DNA of 64,000 nucleotides, from the NCBI GenBank assembly GCA_029449235.1, contig JANATG010000006.1:2666001-2730000 (forward strand), given 5' to 3'. This DNA is from Linnemannia schmuckeri (Eukaryota > Mortierellomycota > Mortierellomycetes > Mortierellales > Mortierellaceae). Numbering within the stretch: the first letter of the stretch is position 1; the number at the start of each line of letters is the position of its first letter. The notes beneath the pieces were generated by a model, which saw only the letters and a list, made by a program, of their open reading frames with translations, did not search any database and was not told the origin of the DNA. Positions 9,915-19,322 of this stretch are shown in pieces. The position numbers and the translations under genes were made by a program.

Positions 9915-10182
9915 CAGAGTGACGAAACAAAGAGGGGAAATGGAGTTGTTGAGGTAGAGTTCGAGAAGGACAAGAGTGAAGATAATACAGAGAAAGATGA
10001 ACATCCAATACAGGAAGGACATTCCAAAAGGAGATAGATATGATAAAGACAACTTTATGAGGAAAAAGGAACAAAAGAAGTGAGGAACTGTCTAGGGCTA
10101 AGCTAGCTATCTTATAGGGAACGGGAGTTGGGGGAGAGATCGTCTATGCTAAGAGTCATATCTATGTAGGGTCAGGAATGGA

Positions 10183-10222
10183 CTGAGAGCGATGGTAGCT
10201 ATCTGAGAGCGATGGTAACTAC
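10183..10222 (+). repeat. Short tandem duplication, 20-bp period
   Basis: Two adjacent near-identical units of CTGAGAGCGATGGTAGCT type. The surrounding stretch (9915-10330) has no recognisable gene. Confidence 0.6.
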
Positions 10223-10344
10223 CTAAGATAGATGGAGGTCGGCGCCGTATGTGAGCACGACCTCCTACGAGATCCTAGCAAGAGTATCTAAGTGGTGGCT
10301 TAGACGCGCCAAACGCAGCAATGCATCCGCCATTCCTTGGGGTG

Positions 10345-10770
10345 CCCTTGATTTTTCGACCCTCCTTCTTTTCCAACATCCCTTGATCCTTTTACAGCAT
10401 CTTTTGATCTTTTTGCAACAACCACTGATATTGTCCTTTGATTTTGCCCCTTGATAATGACCATTAGTGTTGTGTTATTCTTGATCTTTCCCTGTCTTTC
10501 CCTTCTCTAAACCCCCTTGATCTTTTCCAGGATCTCTAGCTATTTATGCCAGCATCCCTAGATTTTTTTCCAGTATCCTTTGAATTTGATGCTTTCCTTT
10601 GCTGTTGTCCCTGATGTTGACCTTTGATGGTGGTCTTTAGTATTGACCTTTGGTGGTTCCTCGGTGCTATCTCTTGATTTTGTCCCTCTCCGTGTGTATT
10701 GATACTGTCCATTGAAGTTGTCCCCAAATGCTCTTGCTGGGTGCTGTTCCCTAATGTTGTCCATTGTCTA
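10345..10770 (+). repeat. Degenerate low-complexity repeat
   Basis: The motif family TTGATNTTGCCC / CCTTTGATNTTT recurs every 15-30 bp with heavy divergence. It resembles an eroded minisatellite. The T-rich strand gives no credible coding frame. Confidence 0.5.
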
Positions 10771-10780
10771 GATTACAGTA

Positions 10781-10851
10781 TGATAGAAAGAGCTGACATC
10801 GAAGGATCAAAAAGCAACGTCGCTATGAACGCTTGGTTGCCACAAGCCAGT
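10781..10851 (-). pseudogene. 28S rRNA fragment B
   Basis: This is the best-preserved short copy. On the minus strand it reads as large-subunit rRNA from ACTGGCTTGTGGC through GCTTTTTGATCCTTCG to CTATCAT, with only a few substitutions. It is isolated, with T-rich simple sequence beside it. Confidence 0.85.
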
Positions 10852-11092
10852 CCTTCCCTGACATTTTTTTTCTGCCCCTTCCCTGATCTTTTCCCCTTAA
10901 TCTTCTCCTGGTATTTTTTTCTGTCCCTCCCTTCCATCTTTTTTCTCTATCCCTTCCCTGATAACTCCTTCCTCCAGTTTTTCATCTATTTTATAAATAA
11001 CGTGTATCTTGCAAGACTACCTTTTCCTTCAAATTCGTCTCTTCCTTCCATTTCTCATTTACCTCTCGATCCCATCCTACTGTATTAATAGA

Positions 11093-11236
11093 ATGCTGCT
11101 TCGAAACTTGATCTTCCTTGTCGCTCTTTGGAGCTTTTCTGCTGCTTCCCCTATTCCCGATAACGAGATCGCCAAGCTTGTCTGTAAAATACTAGAAACA
11201 GGCTATGACCAGGCTCAACTTGTCGGCTGCCAGTAA
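11093..11236 (+). CDS. Small secreted peptide or truncated first exon
   Basis: This 47-residue frame begins with a convincing signal peptide (hydrophobic core LIFLVALWSFSAA, likely cleavage near AAS/P). The mature part is 27 residues with two Cys. Its stop codon overlaps a donor-like GTAAGA, so it may be the first exon of a longer secreted-protein gene whose remainder has been lost to the adjacent 28S fragment and transposon. An in-frame upstream ATG (11009) would place extra hydrophobic sequence before the signal, so the ATG at 11093 is preferred. Confidence 0.4.
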   Translation: MLLRNLIFLVALWSFSAASPIPDNEIAKLVCKILETGYDQAQLVGCQ

Positions 11237-11440
11237 GATGATCTACTACAGGTTCAATATTGACAATAACATGACCACTACTGAGAGCAACATCAGGTTG
11301 AAACTAACTTGTGATTCTTGTTTCTGGGCATCGTTGTGCCGTTTCTACAGAAACCTAGACTAGCCCATCATGCTCCATGAGTGATGGAACTGTTTTACAA
11401 GTTATGCAGCATCTCACCGAAAGCGAGCGAATAAATCTCT

Positions 11441-11491
11441 TGAAGAGCTAACATGGATGGATCAAAATGCAACGTCACTGTGAACGTTTGG
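11441..11491 (-). pseudogene. 28S rRNA fragment C, fused to a transposase frame
   Basis: The minus strand reads CCCAAACGTTCACAGTGACG then TTGCATTTTGATCC, a diverged copy of the same 28S segment as fragments A and B. It continues directly from the Tc1-type transposase frame, whose last residues and stop codon (11475-11477) lie inside the rRNA-derived sequence. Confidence 0.75.
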
Positions 11492-12574
11492 GTACCCCAA
11501 CCCACTCAACATATGGATCTTGGTAACCCTCAGGAAGGGCTTGGCGGGCATCATAAAGACGGCCAAGTGGAACGCCTGCAAGTGAAAGCTGGAAATTTCG
11601 CCCAACTTCGCGTATCCACCCTCGTGCCATTGCAGCATCAATTCGTGCTAGGCCGCTTTCAACATGACCTACAAGGGTCTCGGCTTGGACAATCTCCTGG
11701 CGAACATGGGTCTTGACACTACTGAAGACGGACTCAGCAGCATTGAGATGTGGGCTGTATGGAGGAAGGAGGAGAAGAGTGTGGCCATTGGCATTAATGG
11801 CGCCCTTAACCCTCTGGGTCTTGTGGAACTTGGCGTTATCCATGAGAAGTATGCGGTGTCTGGGCCCAAGACGGGAGAAAAGTTGGTCCTCCAAAATGCA
11901 GTAAAAGTCTCTTGATTGTAGGCACCGCGCTTGAAGTGGGATGCTAGAATGCCCGTCTTGTCAACAGCAACGACCAAAGACATGTTTGTGCCACGGTTAT
12001 AGGGGACTCTTTGGAAGGCATGCCTGCCTCGAGGAGCGCGGCCATACTTGCGAGTGATGTGCAAATTGAAGCCAGCTTCGTCAATGTAGACAAAGTAATT
12101 CATATTGCCAGGACCACAGAGGACATTCGCAGCCCATTGTCGTCGAGCGTCAACGCGCTCGGGTTCGTTGTATCGCTCTGACTCGACCCTCATTTGCTTG
12201 AGTGTATAGGTAGTGAGCTTGTTGATGGCCCTGTCTGCAGTACGTTGGGCAAGGGGAGGTTGGATCTGAAAGTGCTCATTTAGGTTGTCAGTGAGCCACT
12301 GAACAGGGCGGCCGGCAAACTCGTCCATGTTCTCGATGAGCCAGTCAAGATGCGATTGCTCGATCCTGCTGCTACGGTTGCCACCCTTCGGCAGCTTGGC
12401 TATGCGGTTGGTCTGAAAGAAGATATTGACAATGTCTCTAACAGTAGATGCGGGGATGTTGAAGTAGCGAGCCACCACTGCCATGGACTTGCCATGGTTA
12501 GTAACCAGTCCAATGATCCTTTCCCTAGTGGTATTGTCGATTTTGCTGTTCTTCCTCTTTCTGATAGGTGGCAT
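11475..12574 (-). pseudogene. Tc1/mariner transposase (DD34E), frameshifted
   Basis: Two overlapping minus-strand frames make one Tc1-type transposase of about 365 residues. The first (from MPPIRKRK at 12574) has an N-terminal helix-turn-helix (STVRDIV) and the first catalytic Asp in YIDEAGFN. The second supplies the second Asp in LLMDNAKFHK and the Glu in LNAAES, with 34 residues between them. The frames join only by a one-base shift in a T run (11893-11896 on the plus strand), so the copy is inactive as read unless this is a sequence error. Clear terminal inverted repeats were not found. The C-terminal six or so residues come from 28S-like sequence. No virus or host-defence role is implied. 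Confidence 0.85.
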
Positions 12575-12738
12575 AATGCTGTAAAGAGTGTGTGAGGGTC
12601 TTGTTGAGATGAAATGTGGGGTGGAGGGAAGGAAGGCTGTAGAGAGTAGCAGCATTCATAGAAGTCGATTGTCACTTTTATGATATCGATACAGTACATA
12701 AAAACGTCCAAGTTACCCCAAAGGGAGGACTTAATTGA

Positions 12739-12746
12739 AATCTAAT
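12739..12746. repeat. 8-bp target-site duplication of the MITE (left; right copy 12866-12873)
   Basis: AATCTAAT occurs exactly on both sides of the inverted-repeat element at 12747-12865. Eight-base duplications are characteristic of hAT transposons. Confidence 0.85.
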
Positions 12747-12865
12747 CAGAGGTCTGGTCTGTTGCTGTTTTTGGTTAGTTCCTTGTCAATTATGAGTATT
12801 TTGTTAAGCAAGTCCTCTGTAGCTGACAAGGTCTAACCAAAAACAAACATCAGACCAGACCTCTG
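12747..12865. mobile_element. hAT-type MITE, 119 bp
   Basis: The two ends are inverted repeats: CAGAGGTCTGGTCTG is perfect for 15 bp, then a near-match through TGTTTTTGGTTAG and on to CCTTGTCA, about 40 bp in all. This leaves a short A/T-rich centre of about 40 bp. The termini (CAGAGGT) and the exact 8-bp duplication fit hAT elements. It is non-coding and would need a hAT transposase from elsewhere. The whole element can fold as one hairpin. Confidence 0.88.
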
Positions 12866-12873
12866 AATCTAAT

Positions 12874-13225
12874 GCAAAGCATTTAAAAACTCTCATTGGC
12901 TACTCTAAGCCACACCATGATGAAATTATAGAACTCCTGCGTGTTTTGTGCACGCTGTAAAGCAAGTTCTATTGGCAAAAGGGATAATAGCTCCACCACC
13001 CTTCACCCTATGGATCTCATTGTGGATTAGCTGTGAGAACTTTTCAAGGGCTATCCAGCGGTACTTGAGGGAATCGGATCGGTCCCGTATTTGACGGGGC
13101 TACTACATCCGTGACGGAAAAAAATCTATTGTGAAACATATTTTCAATATGTTTTAGACCTGACCTAGATTAATAATTTCTGTTTCACCTGAAGAAATTT
13201 TTGTTTCAAATCGATAATAAGGGCC
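12874..13225. other. No recognisable gene
   Basis: A/T-rich sequence between the MITE and the second RNase H element. A coding-like stretch near 12880-12950 is broken by stops. Around 13110-13200 there are short TTTCA/TGAAA inverted motifs but no clear element boundary. Confidence 0.3.
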
Positions 13226-13398
13226 CTTGGTGCACCCCTTCTTTTTCCCTCCCTTGACGCCTCTACCACCACCTCCTCTCTATCTTCCTCCACTTAGCTG
13301 TACCCTCGCCTTCTTCTCAGTCAACTTTTCCTCCGCATTCACCCATCTCTTTTGTCGCCACTGTTTCCGGTCCTACCATCTGTCATCGCCCTCAATCC

Positions 13399-13868
13399 AG
13401 GCTCGAGTCCCATTCAGTTTGCCCCACCTGGTCGACCTGCACCCCTCCATCCAAGCACAGATATTCTACCCAACACACCAGCGCCCTTCACTCCAACACC
13501 GTCTCCGAGTCCACCACCTCACACTTTTTTAACTCTCCCGTCCAACGCAACCGACCTTATCTTTGAACAGGACAGTCGCCACTTTGGACAATGCTTGCAG
13601 AGAACGTCTCCTTCGCCCCGCGACTGAGTTTAATGCTGAGATCAGTCCATAGCCAGCGAGACCAAGAGACAACAAACGGCGGACTCCACAAAGTATGCTG
13701 CACTCAGAGTTCGACATCCGAAACAGCTTGCCAAGAGACCACAAGACCTAGCCGTTATGTTGTCAACAATCGATAAAGAAGGCCAGGTGCCGCGTCCATT
13801 TTCCATACACTGGTAGCCGCCCTAAGAGTGCGGATCATGTTCGAGGATTCTCTCCTATCGATGGTGTG
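13399..13868 (+). pseudogene. Second copy of the RNase H retroelement, internally deleted
   Basis: The sequence follows the first element from its 5' leader (CTCGAG, then TCGACCTGCACC) through the codons for SNATD and AEFNAEI to LAKRPQDLA. It then jumps near 13780 to the region of 9130-9205 (CCATACACTGG, then GCGGATCATGTTCG), so about 1.5 kb including the RNase H domain is missing. Frameshifts and stops are present. Pyrimidine-rich sequence upstream (13226-13398) may be extra 5' leader absent from the first copy. No poly(A) tail or target-site duplication was found. Confidence 0.8.
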
Positions 13869-14033
13869 AAAGGATCATTGTACAATAAATCTAACTACTT
13901 ACTCAAGCCACTTGGCTCCCTAACCATACCACCAACATCACGCCCTCTGTGATAGTATCCAAGGCCAATCTTCTACTTCATCCTTAACTACGCCTCCATC
14001 ACCAACCACGCCTCCTGTACACCAGTATAAATC

Positions 14034-14056
14034 TCTCTCTCTTTCTCTCTCTCTGT
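14034..14056 (+). repeat. CT microsatellite
   Basis: An interrupted (CT)n run (TCTCTCTCTTTCTCTCTCTC). The flanks from 13869 to 14340 hold no recognisable gene. Confidence 0.7.
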
Positions 14057-14347
14057 ATAGTAAACATCATCCGTTCTAGCCTCATTCTCCTGTTCCCTTT
14101 CTTCCCAAGTTTCTGCCTTGTTTCCTCTCTCGTTCAAACACTCGTTCCTCCCCTTGCTCTGTTGCTATTATACTAGTACTATGAATACTTAGCCCCTATT
14201 GTTCATTACAATGTCCCCTTTGCCCTAATACACAAAACAGCAAGGTTTTTTTATGTTGTTGCTCTAGTCGTTGTCTATTCTAAACGCGAAACCTTGGCTG
14301 TAGTTGCCCTGATTCACCAGTTGCGCCTGATGATCAAAAAAGCGTTT

Positions 14348-16260
14348 TCAGTAGTCAAATGTTTCTTTTGAAATCCAGTCAACAGATGTTCGCCCGACCG
14401 TCAGATCTCGCTGAAAAATGATAATATTTTTCTCAATGGTGCCTTGGTCATCCTCCCACAGCCGATGGACGACCGGCGAGATATCCGACGATGGAGACTT
14501 GGAGGCCACCATCTCGAACCACACGTTTCGAAGCTCCTTGCCAAAGCTACCCTCGTTCTCGCTCAAAACGTTGCGACTCGGCGGCGAATCAAACAAGTAC
14601 AACATATCCAGGGCATGCGATGCTCCCAAGCCCGGTTGTATCTTTTCCAGACGGTCTACCTGACAGTCAAACAAGTAGACGCTGGTATCGATGCGATCCA
14701 CTTTGCACAGCATCGATATGAAGCTGAGGATCGGTACATGGAAGAGAGTATCGCTCATGATACGAACGTTTGCTTGGGCCAGGGCTTGCGGGTCGCCGTC
14801 GCTAGGCTGGCCATACAGACTGTCCAAGAGCTCCAGCTCTCACGCAGTGCCATAGCGCGCTCGAATATCAGACCACTGACAGCCGAGCTGTCCGGAAGCC
14901 GGCGCAAACATCGTGCCCTCGTCCCGGTTCATCCCAATCAGCACTCGCTGGAGACCAGGATCCAATCTAGACGAGTCTTCCATCCAGGCATGGGCCCGAC
15001 GGTCAATAAGCACCCCGTCAATGGTGGGACTAAAAGTGGCGGTCGATGTCGTCTGGACATAGTCGACAATCTCCTTCTCGGGAACAGCACGTAAGAGCTC
15101 CATCTTTTCTTTCGATGGTGTCTTCTTGGGGATACCCAGGTGAGAACAGAGGTTGTCAAAGTGGGCCTGAGACTGGTTCTTGATGTCCTGTGTCGGCAAC
15201 GCCAACAGACCGCCTGATTGGAGGATGGCTTTGTCGAATAGGCCATGGTGGGCTGGGATCATCATATGATAGGCAATGGAAACTGAGCCGGCAGATTCGC
15301 CAAATGCCGTGATGTCCCTGTTGTTGCCTTTGAATGCGGCAATATGGTTACGCACCCAAAGAAAGGCCAGCTTTTGGTCCTGCAGTCCCCAGTTGCCAAC
15401 AGCCTTTTGCTCGCCAGTGAGATTAGGATCGCTGTCAATGTCCTCCTTGAGCTCCCTTGATGCCATGAAGCCGAAGAAGTTGGTTCAGTAGTTTGGGACC
15501 ACAACAATAATGGGCGTTTTGCGCTCGATCGAAGCTGCCACGAAATTGGTAGCGTCTATGTAGGTGACAATGCAAATAAGGAATAGGATAATATTTATAA
15601 CGAAGAGCGATTAGCTGCGTGAGTCCCCCTAGGAATTTGTCAGTCATGATATGATGAAAAAAAGCAAACAATACAAAAGGCTGAATGGCTTTTTGATATA
15701 AATTCCAGTCAGCCAGAATGGTGTCGTACCAAAGAGAGGCGTATGAGTTCCACCCAAGCGAAAAACACCTCCATAGATCCACACCATGACAGGCAGAGGC
15801 TCATCGTCAATGCCGAAGGCAGATTCGTCCGGAGCATAGATGTTGAGGTTCAGGCATTCCCTCTCGTTAAAGCAGTCCTCATACGGACGTTCCTCAAGCC
15901 CTGTAAGCAAGGCGATCAGTGGAGTGATTTGAGACTCTTGAGGAGGCGAAAAACTAAATATAATAAAGCAAAAGGCACCAAGAGTGGTCGGAAAGGCGAT
16001 TGAGTACTTTGTTAAGATGGATAACGGCAACGCAGTAGCAAAGGATGAAGGAACGCTGCTTCTTACCCTGGCTTGGTGGCATTACGAATGCCCTCCCACT
16101 CTTCAACAGGGATGCCAGAGCGCCAGCGCTTGCTCACAGTTGCAAAGGGGACATTGAGGAAGCGAACGACGGGGACCTGTTCATCGCGCTGACCGCGAAT
16201 GGCGCCAAGTCCTGGGATGTGAACGACAGGGCTTAACTGCTCTTGGTCAATGGACATCAT
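14348..16260 (-). pseudogene. Type-B carboxylesterase/lipase with two in-frame TGA codons
   Basis: Three exons on the minus strand (16260-16067, 15953-15730, 15555-14348) with proper GT..AG introns encode a complete cholinesterase-like alpha/beta hydrolase of about 541 codons. The landmarks are all present: oxyanion-hole region WIYGGVF, nucleophile elbow FGESAGS, acidic residue in GMNRDEG, and catalytic His in GASHALDMLYLF. Translation is broken by TGA at 15487-15485 (where the family has NYR before NFFGF) and TGA at 14842-14840. Both fit CGA to TGA changes and the frame is otherwise open. It is probably a young pseudogene. Sequence error or readthrough is less likely. There is no obvious signal peptide from ATG 16260, so the protein may have been cytosolic. 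Confidence 0.88.
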
Positions 16261-16646
16261 TGTATGTGAGATGATTGAAGGGATGGAAGTTAAGTTGGAG
16301 GAAAAATAAAAGTATCCGTCAAGCTCTGGGCTTTTAAGCTGTAGCGCAACACAGCAACCTGATAGCAAGTGCTGTCCGTGTGGCGTACATGTATTGGACT
16401 ACACTGGATCGAAGGGAGTAATTTGAACATGCGAACGGGATCTCCTTTTCGGAAAAATAGACTAGCGGGCGTGCCTAATTGTAACCAATGATGCCGTTGC
16501 TGCGGATTGACGATAATAACTGACGAAAATATCCAAGGTTTGCTCCGCTCCCTGCGGAATCAAAAGCCATGCGCATATTTATTGCGGAATAGACGTTAAA
16601 AGATTACATTAATCATTTACCGTACCCCTTAAGCCAACTAATCGGT

Positions 16647-16933
16647 TGTTACTCAGGGAGAGGGTCGAAGGCCAGAGTTGTAGGACCGCTGTTAAGCCCT
16701 CAATTAGTACGGGGTAGTGATGGTAATGTCCTAATGGAACCACACGAAACGATATACTGTAGCGCGCCAACGAAACTCTTGTCAGTATTGCTCTTGTCCA
16801 AGAAGTGATGTGTAAAAGGACAAAGAGCAGACAAGAGGGCTGGGCGCACTACTAATACTATGTCTACAAAGGATATGACTGCTAATCTAGGACATCGCCA
16901 CAGCTGTCTAGCCACCACCTTATTTTGCAACAC
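16647..16933 (-). repeat. Dispersed repeat, copy B (inverted relative to 6240-6529)
   Basis: This is the reverse complement of the 6240-6529 repeat, with similar length and perhaps 85 percent identity by eye. It lies 220 bp before the long 28S rRNA pseudogene. Confidence 0.8.
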
Positions 16934-17154
16934 GGTCAATGTACTGTACTCTAGTGCTGCGAGCAGATTTCATTTTATTGTCAATTATCAGTCATTTGTA
17001 TAGCAATTTTTCTGTTATTGACAAAAGTAAACCACTTGCTCGCACTACTACTGTACTCATAAGCATATCATACGCTTTGGGCAAGAACGTACAAATTCTT
17101 CAGCAACAAATACTCCACGGTACTGGTAGGAAACAAAGCATCAGCAGCGCGTCC

Positions 17155-19060
17155 GTGAATTCTCCTGCAAGGAGGGGAGAAAGAGCCGACATCGAAGGAT
17201 CAAAAAGCAACGTTGCTATGAACGCTTGGCTGCTACAAGCCAGTTATTCCCGTGATAACTTTTCTGACGCCACTAACCTGAAATTTCCAGGGACTAAAGG
17301 ATCGATAGGCCACACCTTTATAGTTTGTATCCACACTGAAAATGAGAATCAAGAAGACTTTTTTATCCTTTTGTTCTACTCGAAGTTTCTGTTCTCGATG
17401 AGTCCGCCTTAGGACACCTGCGTTTTCTTTTAACAGATGTGCTGCCCTAGCCAAACTACCCACCTGGCAATGTCTTTAACCTAGATCGACCACGTAAAGC
17501 AATCTTGAAGATAGAAGAAGGAGAATGAATTCCATTTCTACCTAATTAAACAAGTAAAAAAATTAACACGGGTAGTGGTGTCTCACTAACGCTGAAGCCC
17601 ACACTTATTCTGCACCCCATATGTCTATTCACAATGTCAAACTAAAGCCAAGCTCAACAGAATCCTCTTTCCCCTCTAATTTTGCCAAGCCCGTCTCCTT
17701 GACTGTGGTTCCGCCAGATAGTAGATTGAGATAGTGGGAATCTCGCTCGTTAATCCATTCATACGTATCACTAATTAGGTGACGAGGCATTTAGTTACCT
17801 TGAGAGAGTCATAGTTCCTCTCGCCGTTTACCCGTGCTTGGTTGAGTTTCTTCACTTTGACATTCAGAGAACTGGGAAGAAATCACAGTGCGTCAACACC
17901 ACTTTCTGACCATCGCAATGCTATGTTCTAACTGGATAGTCAGATTCCCTTGTCCGTACCAATTCTAAGTTGAATGTCAAATGTGCACCGGACGCCGAAT
18001 CAGCTAAAGCACGTCTGTAAAAAGTATCAAACAGATCCGTCCAGTTATCCAGATAGTTTCGTGAGAATCTCTAAACCTCAGCACAAGAGCCTATTGTACC
18101 TATTCATTAAGAGCCTATTGTACCCATTCATTAGAGCCAGTCCTTTTTCGAAGATACAGATGTCGATTTTTCTTATCTACATCGTTCTATCACCTAGAGG
18201 CTGTTCGCCTTGGAGACCTACTAGTTACGAGTCCCATCAGGCGTAAAAATTATTCTTTCCCTCGGATTCCAAGGACCATTGAGAGCGCACCAGACAGGAC
18301 AGAGATCTCCTGCTTTACCAAACAGTGGACCATATCTCCAGTTAGTTTGATTTCACGGTGACAGTCTGTTAAAAGGAAAAGAAAACTCTTTCTAGAGCTC
18401 CTACTGGCGTCTCCATGTTCATTTACGTACCGTAAAATACCCGAATCATGGTGCAAGAATATCAACACACTTCCCTTACGATAAGCGGCGCAAAGAATTG
18501 CGCACTCTTAAACGGAACTTCCCTATCTCTTAGGATTAACTCACTCATGTCCAACTGTTATTCACATGAAACCAATCTCCACATCATTCTTCAAAGTTCT
18601 CATTTGAATATTTGCTACTACCACTAAAATCTGTATTAGAGACCGTTTCACTCAGTCTTACGTCTAAAACTTCATGGTAAACTCCACATTTGTCTACTCG
18701 TCAGAGCTTCCTTTTATCTTGACGGCGAATTATGGGCAACACGCTTGAACACCATCCATTTTCAGGACTAGTTCATTTGGCAGGTGAAGTTTATACACAT
18801 TCCTTGACGGGTTTCGACTTCCATGGCCACCGTCCTGTTGCCTAGTTGAACTAATGCCTTTTGTGGTATCTGATGAGCGTGTATTCCGATGCCTTGAAAT
18901 CGAGTCCGTTCATCCCGCATCACCAGTTCCGGTTACAAAATACGGCCCACTAGAAGCTCTCATTTTCAAATGTCCAGGTTCAATTAAGCAGCAAGGACTT
19001 ACCTATTTAAAGGTTGAATATAGGTTTATGCTGTTTGGGCCTCCTTTCAAGGCTGCTATG
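17155..19060 (-). pseudogene. 28S rRNA pseudogene, about 1.9 kb, antisense
   Basis: The plus strand reads as the reverse complement of fungal large-subunit rRNA over nearly 1.9 kb in collinear order. Anchors include AAGGATCGATAGGCCAC (about 17297), TTAGGACACCTGCG (17410), GACGAGGCATTT (17781), TTGAGTTTCTTCACTTTGAC (about 17845), CTTCCATGGCCACCGTCCTG (about 18820) and TTCATCCCGCATC (about 18910). Substitutions and indels hit positions that are almost invariant in functional rRNA, so this is a decayed copy. Expansion segments are shortened or lost. No 5.8S, ITS or 18S sequence was seen around it, so it is a partial copy and not a working rDNA unit. Confidence 0.88.
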
Positions 19061-19322
19061 AAACGTGTATAACAACAAGTCCAATTGGGTGTGAGAGAAT
19101 CACTTGTCAGGTTGTCGTGACACTATTGGTCAATTCCCAACGTCCAGTATTCCTATATCAATCGACGGTGAGGATGAGGAGGTTCAAACTAATGATGTAT
19201 CGGTCTTGTCGACAGCTGTAGTCAGTGGTTAAGCCACAAACCGCGATCGCGGCAGCTAGTGCCGCTCTAACCGCTGTCTCATCCTTAGCCACGACTTCAA
19301 GTACCCTTCTCAGTTCGTCCTA

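Noticed and set aside
17155..19060. Functional rRNA gene
   Set aside because: Changes at near-invariant positions, lost expansion segments and no 5.8S, ITS or 18S nearby indicate a pseudogene.
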